Shown here piece by piece: positions 46,122-52,795 of a stretch of 64,000 bases of DNA. The stretch is from positions 26,299-90,298 of the forward strand of contig REDI01000049.1 of assembly GCA_007693595.1 (NCBI GenBank), written 5' to 3'. The translations under genes and the position numbers were made by a program. Under the pieces are notes generated by a model. The model saw only the letters and a program-made list of their open reading frames with translations, did no database searches and was not told the origin of the DNA. Within the stretch, counting starts at the first letter, position 1. Each line of letters begins with the position of its first letter. This stretch comes from Deltaproteobacteria bacterium. GTDB lineage: Bacteria; Myxococcota_A; UBA796; GCA-2862545.

Positions 46122-46635
46122 CGTGGACCCCCAAGCGTCGGAGTCGCTCTCGCAGATCGGCAAGTCCCCGGTACACGTTGTTCTCGGCCCGCTTGCGGGT
46201 CCAAGAGAGCAGTCCCGCGATCTCGGGCACGGAGTGTCCTTGCAGGTGGAGGAGCACCGCGCGGCGGCGGGGCTCATGGAGTGCCTCGAGGCAGGTCGAG
46301 ATGGCTTCGCGGAGCTGGCTGCTCGAAGCCTCTCGCTCCGGGTCGATGCCTGGTGAGGCGAGCGTTCCTTCGAAGGGCGTGATCGACTCTTCGGGCCGCC
46401 TGGACTGTCTGCGTAGCTCGTCGATGATGACGGAGTAGGCCACGCGCCAGTGGTAAGCGGCCGCGAGCTCGCCCAGGGCGTCGCCCTTGCGCTTGATCAG
46501 CTTGAGCAGCGCTTGCTGGACGAGATCTTCGCGCCGATCGGAGAGCGACTGGGGGCAGTGGCGAGCGATTGCCCGCTCCAAGATCTGCTTGGAGCGTATG
46601 ATTTCGGGGTCCTGATGCTGCGCGAGCGTCGTCAT
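46111..46635 (-). CDS. ECF-type RNA polymerase sigma factor
   Basis: The 174-residue protein has region 2 (REDLVQQALLKLIKRKG, YHWRVAYSVIIDELRRQSRR) and region 4 (LHEPRRRAVLLHLQGHSVPEIAGLLSWTRKRAENNVYRGLADLRERL). ATG at 46633-46635 was chosen because it is 7 bases after a TATACT box and keeps the normal ECF length. It heads an operon with a membrane protein and a CHAT protease. Its likely role is to control envelope or cell-death responses, which is inference. Confidence 0.82.
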   Translation of the reverse strand: MTTLAQHQDPEIIRSKQILERAIARHCPQSLSDRREDLVQQALLKLIKRKGDALGELAAAYHWRVAYSVIIDELRRQSRRPEESITPFEGTLASPGIDPEREASSSQLREAISTCLEALHEPRRRAVLLHLQGHSVPEIAGLLSWTRKRAENNVYRGLADLRERLRRLGVHVER

Positions 46636-46642
46636 CGTTCGT

Positions 46643-46651
46643 AGTATACCA
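46643..46651 (-). promoter_or_regulatory. Extended -10 promoter 7 bases before the sigma gene
   Basis: On the minus strand TGGTATACT gives an extended -10 (TGn plus TATACT). It ends 7 bases before the ATG at 46635, so the transcript would be leaderless or nearly so. No strong -35 is visible. Confidence 0.5.
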
Positions 46652-46758
46652 GACAAAGCGCACAGCAGGCTCCATGAGTGAGGGGACCACTCTGCCTCAG
46701 GAACGTCCCGCAGCGCGGGGTCCCTCACCCTCGACACGCAAGGGGTCGAGGTCGCGCT

Positions 46759-47322
46759 CTACCTTGCGGAAATCCGGCCGCGGAGGCGGTAGGAGTCTTG
46801 GAGTTCTTCGCGGAGCGCCCCCGTGTCAGGGTCGAGCATCCAAGCCGGGGCCCGTCGCGCGGGGACCACGATCTGGCGGGGACGCTCGTAGGTCCCGAAC
46901 ACCAGATCCCACACCGGGGTGGTGACTCCGTGATTCTTGCTGGCGTTGCCGAAGTGGTGCCAGAAGTGGTGACGACGTGCCCAGCGCCCGTAAGCCCCCA
47001 GACCCGCGCAGGTGTGCTCACGACGATGGAGCAGCTCATAGACGAGGTAGGTGCCCATCAGACCCGACGTATAGGCCAGCCCGAGCAAGGGGCCGGCTAT
47101 CCAGGCTCCGAGGGCCCAGGTGAGCGCCGCGACCGGCAGGGCCGCGAGCGCCTTCTTGGTGGCAGGACCGAAGTAGCCCTCGATGGCGTGGTGACGAAGG
47201 TGCTCCACCCCGAAGGGGTTGCCACGGAACCATCGGTGATGCCCCAAGAAGCGGTGGATCACATACTCGAGCAAGGTCCAGCAGAGGGCTCCGAGCAGCA
47301 CAGCGACGAAGAGCGAGATCAT
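46759..47322 (-). CDS. Fatty-acid hydroxylase/sterol desaturase-like protein
   Basis: The 187-residue membrane protein carries the His-box set of this superfamily: EYVIHRFLGHH, EHLRHH, HRREHT and RRHHFWHH. Four hydrophobic segments place the boxes on the cytoplasmic side around a di-iron site. It would hydroxylate a fatty acyl chain or carotenoid ring; the substrate cannot be told. The start ATG overlaps the stop of the TetR gene, so the regulator and enzyme are co-transcribed. Confidence 0.88.
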   Translation of the reverse strand: MISLFVAVLLGALCWTLLEYVIHRFLGHHRWFRGNPFGVEHLRHHAIEGYFGPATKKALAALPVAALTWALGAWIAGPLLGLAYTSGLMGTYLVYELLHRREHTCAGLGAYGRWARRHHFWHHFGNASKNHGVTTPVWDLVFGTYERPRQIVVPARRAPAWMLDPDTGALREELQDSYRLRGRISAR

Positions 47323-47993
47323 GGCTTCTCCGGGTGGGAGGTGGTTGGGCGGGACGCGAGTCGGTCCGGGTCAGCGCCCCAGCCACGCAGGAGGCCGTTG
47401 AGGGTGAGGTCGAGCAGTCGATCGACGTCGAGCACGCCGGGCAAGCGGCGCTCCTGCTTGCGTAGCTGAAGAACACCCTGGGTCGAGGCGAACAGGGCGA
47501 TCGCTCGGTCGGAGGCGCTCCCGGGCTCGAGGGCTCCTTCTTGGACGGCTCGTTCGAGGGCGCGCTGGATGTGACCTTGGACCATAAGGCTCGCCTGGAG
47601 GATCTCGGCGAGGCTCGATGGGTGCTCGACCAGGGTGCGCGGATCGGTCAGGAGCTGGGAGATCAGGGTGAAGTGGTGGGGCTGCTCAAGCGAGAGATCT
47701 CGGTAGAGCTCGAACTGTGCCAGAACGAGTCGGAGGGGATCAGGCTCAGGTAGGTCCGCGATCGCGCCGGCGATCTGGGTGAGGGTTTGTCCGACGACCG
47801 CCGCGAGTAGCGCGTCCTTCGAAGGGTAGTAGCGATAGATCGCACCAGGACTGTAGCCAGCGCGCGCCGCGACCCCCTTGACCGAGAGGGCGTGCAACCC
47901 GGCTTCGGCCACTTCGAGCGCGGCAGCGCGCAGGATCCGGTCCCGGTTCTTGTTGTGACGACGGGCGCGTTTAGGGCTGGTCAGGGTGCTCAT
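47319..47993 (-). CDS. TetR-family transcriptional regulator
   Basis: The 224-residue protein has the TetR N-terminal helix-turn-helix (AALEVAEAGLHALSVKGVAARAGYSPGAIYRYYPSKDALL), and a helical ligand-binding C-terminal domain. ATG at 47991-47993 was preferred over a start 27 bases upstream because it precedes the usual TetR N-terminus. It probably controls its own operon with the hydroxylase, responding to a lipid-like ligand. Confidence 0.88.
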   Translation of the reverse strand: MSTLTSPKRARRHNKNRDRILRAAALEVAEAGLHALSVKGVAARAGYSPGAIYRYYPSKDALLAAVVGQTLTQIAGAIADLPEPDPLRLVLAQFELYRDLSLEQPHHFTLISQLLTDPRTLVEHPSSLAEILQASLMVQGHIQRALERAVQEGALEPGSASDRAIALFASTQGVLQLRKQERRLPGVLDVDRLLDLTLNGLLRGWGADPDRLASRPTTSHPEKP

Positions 47994-48003
47994 GGATGAA
48001 AGA

Positions 48004-48016
48004 TAAACGCGATTTA
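48004..48016. promoter_or_regulatory. Possible TetR operator
   Basis: TAAACGCGATTTA, with TAAA/TTTA arms, lies 11 bases upstream of the TetR start in an AT-richer patch between divergent genes. The arms are only 4 bases, so this is a weak candidate. Confidence 0.25.
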
Positions 48017-48100
48017 CCATTTTTGCAAGAGCGATCCGAGGCCTCGATGCAATACTCGTTGAGTGGGTCCGTCTATAGGGCTAGGACGGAGTCTTCTGCC

Positions 48101-48628
48101 ATGCAGGATCCCTTGACCTCTCTCGACACCCGCATCGCGAGCTACCACGATCAGCTCATCGCCTTTCTGCGTAAGAGGGTGGCGAGCGATCCCGAGGAGC
48201 TGGCGCAAGAGGTTTGGCTCCGCATTCATCGTGCCGCGCCGGATCTACCTGATGAAGCGGCTTTTCGCGCGTACATGTATACGGTCGCGCGGCGCCTGGT
48301 GATCGATCGGCACCGGCGACAGGCGGCGCGGCTGGAGCTGGTCTCGGTGGACGGTCAGACCCTCGAGCGCCTGAGCCAGTGGACCGGCGGACCGGATCGG
48401 GACCTGGAAGCCCGCGAAGTCCTCGTAGTCGTGACCTCGACCCTCGAACAGATGAGCCCCGAGATGGCACAGGTCTTCCGGTGGCGGGTCCTCGAGGACG
48501 TCCCCTTCAAGGTCATCGCCCAGCGGCAGGGCTGTCCAGTGAACACGGCGCTCGCACGCATGCACCGAGCCGTCAAGAAGCTCTCGGTCGCCCTCGCCGA
48601 CGCCGGCCTTGTCAGGGAGGATCCATGA
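48101..48628 (+). CDS. ECF-type RNA polymerase sigma factor
   Basis: The 175-residue protein has region 2 (RVASDPEELAQEVWLRIHRAAP, FRAYMYTVARRLVIDRHRRQ) and region 4 (LEQMSPEMAQVFRWRVLEDVPFKVIAQRQGC). The start is set at ATG 48101, in keeping with normal ECF length; ATG at 48047 is an alternative. It overlaps the zinc anti-sigma gene by 4 bases (ATGA). It is divergent from the TetR gene. Confidence 0.82.
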   Translation: MQDPLTSLDTRIASYHDQLIAFLRKRVASDPEELAQEVWLRIHRAAPDLPDEAAFRAYMYTVARRLVIDRHRRQAARLELVSVDGQTLERLSQWTGGPDRDLEAREVLVVVTSTLEQMSPEMAQVFRWRVLEDVPFKVIAQRQGCPVNTALARMHRAVKKLSVALADAGLVREDP

Positions 48629-49125
48629 CCACGCCCCCGAGCCCCTGTCACCATGCCGAGACGACGACGCTCCTCTGGCTCTATGGTGAGATCGACGACC
48701 AGCACGCCGCTCACGTGGCTTCGTGCCCTGACTGCTCTGAAGTGGCCCGGCTTCACGCCGACGTCTTGTCCCTCGCCGCTCCGAGCTTGCGGGAGACCCC
48801 AGAGCCCCTGGCGGGGAGACCTCTGGTCGAGGTCTCGAAGGGTGGCGAGGGGGTCTCGCTCGGCTGGACGCTCGGGGCGCTGGCCGTGGCAGCGACGGTG
48901 CTCCTCGCGATCGGTGTGGTGTGGATGGGCTCGGTCGAATCGCCGTCTGAGCCTGCGGTCGTCCGGGCGCCGCACCCCTCTGCCTCCGAGGTCGCGCGCC
49001 TGCTCGTCGAGGATGCGCGGGACCTCGAAGCCGCCTCTTTCGATGATCTCGAGGATCTCTCCGATAATCTCGAGGAACTCTCCGATGATCTCGACTGGCT
49101 CGAAGAGAGCCTCGCCAGTCTCTAG
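48625..49125 (+). CDS. Zinc-binding anti-sigma factor (ZAS-like), single-pass membrane protein
   Basis: The 166-residue protein has the ZAS motif His30-x3-Cys34-x2-Cys37 (HVASCPDC), one membrane helix (about 87-107) and an acidic periplasmic tail ending in Asp/Glu/Leu-rich repeats (DDLEDLSDNLEELSDDL). The tail looks like a short coiled coil that could bind the next gene's product. It overlaps the sigma gene by 4 bases, as expected for a sigma/anti-sigma pair. Confidence 0.82.
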   Translation: MTTPPSPCHHAETTTLLWLYGEIDDQHAAHVASCPDCSEVARLHADVLSLAAPSLRETPEPLAGRPLVEVSKGGEGVSLGWTLGALAVAATVLLAIGVVWMGSVESPSEPAVVRAPHPSASEVARLLVEDARDLEAASFDDLEDLSDNLEELSDDLDWLEESLASL

Positions 49126-49162
49126 CCGCTCGGTGGGAACACGCCCTCCGCTAGGAGCTCCA

Positions 49163-49729
49163 ATGTCATCCTCTCGGTCAAGCTATCGTGCCCTCGTGGC
49201 TCTCCTTCTTATCCTGGGTGGACATCCCGCGATCGCGGGCCCAGGGGAGGGGCCTCCTCACGGCGCGCGGTCGATGGAGCATCGAGAGAGCCGCGTGCTC
49301 GATGCACTCGAGCGCCTAGACGAAGATCGCCACCAAAAGGTGATCATCCTTCGCGAGGCCCGGCCGGTTCTCTATCGTCGCTTCGTCCTCACCGAGGTTC
49401 GGGGGATGAGAGGGCGAGGTGAGTCGCCTCCGATCGAGCGGCTGGGCCTCATGATCGATCGCGCCTTTGCCCTTCATCGCGCACTCGAAGCCCACCAGTC
49501 GGCGCCCCCTGCCGAGCAGGGATCCCGGCGCGCAGAGATCGAGGCAGCGGCCAGCGCCCTCTTTGACCTGAGGCAGGAAGGTAGAAAGGAGCAGCTCGTC
49601 CGCCTCGAGGCACGACTCGAGAGAATGAAGGCCGAGATCACCGAGCGAGAGTCCCGCAAGGAAGACCTGATCCGTCGCTTCCTTGAGCATCTCGACAGAG
49701 GGGCAGCGGAGGACGAAGAGGAGCTCTGA
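49163..49729 (+). CDS. Periplasmic helical protein, possible sensor of the sigma system
   Basis: The 188-residue protein has a signal peptide (cleavage probably after AIA-G near 25), then a helical body with long charged segments (LEARLERMKAEITERESRKEDLIRRFLEHL). It resembles the small helical periplasmic sensors and chaperones (Spy/CnrX/ZraP type) found with ECF sigma systems, but key residues for that family are not clear. The start ATG follows TAGGAGCTCCA. It follows the anti-sigma gene by 37 bases. Confidence 0.62.
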   Translation: MSSSRSSYRALVALLLILGGHPAIAGPGEGPPHGARSMEHRESRVLDALERLDEDRHQKVIILREARPVLYRRFVLTEVRGMRGRGESPPIERLGLMIDRAFALHRALEAHQSAPPAEQGSRRAEIEAAASALFDLRQEGRKEQLVRLEARLERMKAEITERESRKEDLIRRFLEHLDRGAAEDEEEL

Positions 49730-49767
49730 GCGGCCGGCGAGCTTCGGTTCCTCAGAGCTCAGGCCGT

Positions 49768-51624
49768 TTACTTCTTCAGGGCGTTCGAGTTGAGGAGGAT
49801 CGAGAGCACCACGCTCGGAGCGGCGTCCTCGTGGCCGTAGAAGGGGTAGCGGCCGGCGAGCCGAAGTCCGAAGGACTCGCTCACCCAGATGTGGTTTGCG
49901 AGCTCAGCTTCGAGAGTGTTCGACACGCCTTCGTCACGGATCCCGTACTGGTAGCTCAGGCCCACCGAAGGGTTCAGAAAGGATCCCCTGGGCTCCGCGG
50001 TGAGGCGCTTCGAGGGTCGAATGGCGAAGGGCATGACCGCCCCGTAGACGTTGAGCATGGTCTGCTGGGCGAAGTTGAAGTTGATGGATGTACCCGCGTG
50101 GACGGGACCGTAGCCGATCTCGGCTCCCACGCCCCCGAAGCCCTGAATCGGATCGCTGAACATCGCCATTCCGTCGGCCTTGTACGCGAGCCAGCGGTGC
50201 TTTCGCACAGCGGGATCCCATCCGGTGAAGAAGCCGCTGCGAGGCGTGGTCTTTCGAGCCCAGTCCGGTGGCGAGTAAAAGGGTGGGAGCGGCGCGCGGC
50301 GACCTTGGGCGGTCCGCGACCGAGCTCGCTCCAGGTGGGCGGTCGTCCAGGGGCTCGCGTCGCCATACGTCGCGATCAAGGCATCGAGCGCCTGAAGCTT
50401 CTGTTCGACGGGCGCTCGACCGATGGAGAGGAGCTGTCGGGTGCTCTCGTAATCGTTGAAGTAGTTGGTCCACATGGTGGCCTGGGCTTCGTGGTACTCC
50501 GTCCACTCCCGACAGGCCTCCTGGGCCTTGTCCGTGTAAGGACCCTCGTTGTGGTTCGCGAGCGCGCACCAGGCCTTCGCGGTGTCCTGGGGAGAGACGG
50601 TGTCGGACTCGGTGGCATCGATCGCCCGCCAGTAGAGAGCTTCGGCTTCGACGTCGACGCCTAGGCCCTGGGGCCGATCGACCGCCACCTCCGGGCGGGA
50701 GGGCATGGTAACCGTCCGACGCGAGGACTCGGACCGCTGATCGACGATCGCGCTCAGGTTCGGGGGACGAGTGCGTCCGGCCGAGCTGAGGGGGCGGTCT
50801 TGGCCGACCTTCTGGGGGGTCTGATCGCGCCCGACGAGCACGGTATCGAGAGTCTGGCGCGTCCAGGTCAGGGCCTCGGCCGAGGAGACGACTCCGTCGC
50901 CATCGAGATCTCCCCAGCCGTGGAGCGCCCCGAGCAAGAGATAGGAGAAAGCGGGGCGATTCTCGCGCGGTAGGGCGCCCGCGACCTGGCTCGCGGTGCC
51001 CGCGGTGAGCTCGATGGTGTTGCGCTCGGTGGCGCTGAAGGTCGGCACGAGGAACTGGAGCCCGGGCGCGAGGGACTCCCCTCGAGCGTCGCGGCCCGAG
51101 AAGCAGGAGTCGAGCACCAGCACGCGCTGACTTGCCCCCTCGGTCACCGTGAGGAGCTCTTGGCGGGTCAGGCCACGAGCGCCTAGGCTCTGCGCGGTGG
51201 GCTGCACGTCGACGCCGAGCAGCGAGGCGTCGCCTGTCTTCAGGTCCGGGGCTCCATGGCCGATGAAGACGATCCACAAGGTGCCTTCCCCGTCCATGTC
51301 TGCGGCGAGGCGCTGGGCCTGCTTGCGGATCTCTTCGGCGGTCGCCTCGGCGTCGAGCAAGAGCCGGGTGCGGTGTGCAGGAATGGCGCGACCCACCGTA
51401 AACCAGGTGTACCAGTCCCTCGCGTTCCGTCGGGCGCCGGGGATCCTGGGGGCGGCCCAGTAGTCCTCGATCCCGATGACCAGCGCCGCGTCGTTCTCGC
51501 CGCCCCCGACGTTCGACGGGCGGTCCAGATCGGGCCAGACGGCCCAGGCGATGGCGAGCAGGAAGAAGAGCACGTCGACTCCGATGACGAGAGGGAGAGG
51601 CCTCGGTGGACGTCGACGGGCCAC
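49768..51624 (-). CDS. Caspase-family (C14) peptidase fused to a long C-terminal region
   Basis: The 618-residue protein has one N-terminal membrane helix (about 11-29), then a caspase-fold domain with catalytic His123 in FIGHGAPD and Cys174 in LDSCFSG. An EF-hand-like block is present (GDLDGDGVVSSAEAL). Residues from about 330 hold helical repeats, and the last 150 residues alternate in a way that suggests a small outer-membrane-type beta domain (GAEIGYGPVHAGTSINFNF). The protease domain should face the periplasm. The start is GTG at 51622-51624. Confidence 0.82.
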   Translation of the reverse strand: MARRRPPRPLPLVIGVDVLFFLLAIAWAVWPDLDRPSNVGGGENDAALVIGIEDYWAAPRIPGARRNARDWYTWFTVGRAIPAHRTRLLLDAEATAEEIRKQAQRLAADMDGEGTLWIVFIGHGAPDLKTGDASLLGVDVQPTAQSLGARGLTRQELLTVTEGASQRVLVLDSCFSGRDARGESLAPGLQFLVPTFSATERNTIELTAGTASQVAGALPRENRPAFSYLLLGALHGWGDLDGDGVVSSAEALTWTRQTLDTVLVGRDQTPQKVGQDRPLSSAGRTRPPNLSAIVDQRSESSRRTVTMPSRPEVAVDRPQGLGVDVEAEALYWRAIDATESDTVSPQDTAKAWCALANHNEGPYTDKAQEACREWTEYHEAQATMWTNYFNDYESTRQLLSIGRAPVEQKLQALDALIATYGDASPWTTAHLERARSRTAQGRRAPLPPFYSPPDWARKTTPRSGFFTGWDPAVRKHRWLAYKADGMAMFSDPIQGFGGVGAEIGYGPVHAGTSINFNFAQQTMLNVYGAVMPFAIRPSKRLTAEPRGSFLNPSVGLSYQYGIRDEGVSNTLEAELANHIWVSESFGLRLAGRYPFYGHEDAAPSVVLSILLNSNALKK

Positions 51625-51648
51625 CAGCCATTCGAGGTTCTCGCGGGA

Positions 51649-52443
51649 TCAGTCTGGCTGGGACACTCGGAGGGCATCGAGGTAGACGCGACGATCTGGG
51701 TCGAGATCGAAGCCGTCGTCGCGTACCCGGACGCTGAAGCGCATGGCGCTCGCGCCGAGGGGGATCCGCGCGGAGGGGATCTGGATGAGGCCGGCGTGAT
51801 CCCCGTGGGTGGCGGCCGACACCTCGAACCAGAGGCCGGGAGCGACCGCGGCGGTGCCGAATCGGGTGTCCCAGTCGTCGTTAAACCAGGCGCCGTCGGT
51901 CCCTTCGAGGCGGTTGTCGGTGCTTCCGGCGGCCACGTCGGCTTCGCAGGCTTCGACGGAGGAGTAGAAGTTAGGGTTGAGCCGGACTCGGAGGCTGTTG
52001 TCGACCTCGTCGGCGACCACGTAGACCGCGTAGCTCATTTGGATGTCGAGTCGGTCGTTGATCGCGAGGCAGCGGTCGAGTCGGTTGCTGCCGAAGCCCC
52101 CGACCGGCTCGCTGAACCAGGCCACGTGATCGCCCCGAAAGGCAGAAATACCCTCACTCGACGCCTCGGCGATGGTCAGGGTGTCGGTCGCCGAGACCAC
52201 CGTCCACGGACCGAAGGCCTCACCCGTCTGGAAGTCTCCAGCGTACTCATCGAAGTCCTCGACGAATCGCGCTCCTTCGCCCGGGGAGTCTGTGTCTGTA
52301 TCGGAGTCGGAGTCGGAGTCGGTGTCTGTATCGGAGTCTGTGTCTGTGTCTGTGTCTGTGTCTGTGTCTGTGTCGGCGGATGGCGAGGAAGGCTCTCCGT
52401 TGCAGGCTGCGAGAGCCAGAGCGAGGAAGGGGGCGTAGCGCAT
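51649..52443 (-). CDS. Lipoprotein with Asp-Thr/Asp-Ser repeat linker and a lectin-like domain
   Basis: The 264-residue protein has a lipobox (LALAAC, Cys at 14), then about 30 residues of alternating Asp with Thr or Ser encoded by a 6-base tandem repeat. The C-terminal 200 residues look like a beta-sandwich (EDFDEYAGDFQTGEAFGPWTVVS, LRVRLNPNFYSSVEACEAD). An extended acidic linker right after the lipid anchor may carry the domain away from the membrane. The function is unknown. ATG at 52441-52443 was chosen to keep the signal peptide. Confidence 0.72.
   Translation of the reverse strand: MRYAPFLALALAACNGEPSSPSADTDTDTDTDTDTDSDTDTDSDSDSDTDTDSPGEGARFVEDFDEYAGDFQTGEAFGPWTVVSATDTLTIAEASSEGISAFRGDHVAWFSEPVGGFGSNRLDRCLAINDRLDIQMSYAVYVVADEVDNSLRVRLNPNFYSSVEACEADVAAGSTDNRLEGTDGAWFNDDWDTRFGTAAVAPGLWFEVSAATHGDHAGLIQIPSARIPLGASAMRFSVRVRDDGFDLDPDRRVYLDALRVSQPD
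52287..52376. repeat. Hexanucleotide tandem repeat encoding the acidic linker
   Basis: About fourteen units of the TGTGTC/TCGGAG type stand in tandem inside the lipoprotein gene. On the minus strand they encode Asp-Thr and Asp-Ser pairs. The unit is 6 bases, so gain or loss changes linker length without shifting the frame. Confidence 0.85.
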
Positions 52444-52783
52444 GGTCGTCTCCAGAGCAGGTGCGGCGGGGTCTAACGGGGATCGTTCCTTATCGGCAAC
52501 CTGCACCCCGTAGGGTCCGCGGCCGACGCTCCTTGAAAGGTCACGCTGGCCCTGGGTCGCATGAAGGGGCCGGAAATGGATCGGGGGTAGTGTCCGGGGC
52601 TCGGAGGGCCAGCCTAGAGAGAGGCATGTCCCGAAGGCATGGCTCCAGCGGCCCCCCCAGCTGCGTTCGAGCACGCTGCGGGCCTCGCGGGACTCCATCC
52701 CGGAGCCGCGGGTGTTGAACCTTAGAGACTATTTGTGGTACGAAAGATAGCGAATCCGATCAAAGAATCTATAATAAAGTAAC
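52444..52783. other. 340-base intergenic region
   Basis: No gene is supported. Most of it is ordinary GC-rich sequence between divergent genes. The last 70 bases are clearly AT-richer and contain the TATAAT box of the downstream operon. Confidence 0.6.
52770..52775 (+). promoter_or_regulatory. TATAAT -10 box of the glycine-rich lipoprotein operon
   Basis: A perfect TATAAT ends 8 bases before ATG 52784 and 20 bases before ATG 52796. The region around it is AT-rich, unlike the rest of the window, but no clear -35 is seen at 16-18 bases. GGAG at 52786-52789 would then serve the second ATG. Confidence 0.55.
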
Positions 52784-52795
52784 ATGGAGCTCCTC

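Noticed and set aside
52287..52376. CRISPR array or phase-variable frameshift repeat
   Set aside because: The unit is 6 bases with no spacers, and its length is a multiple of three, so it cannot switch the frame.
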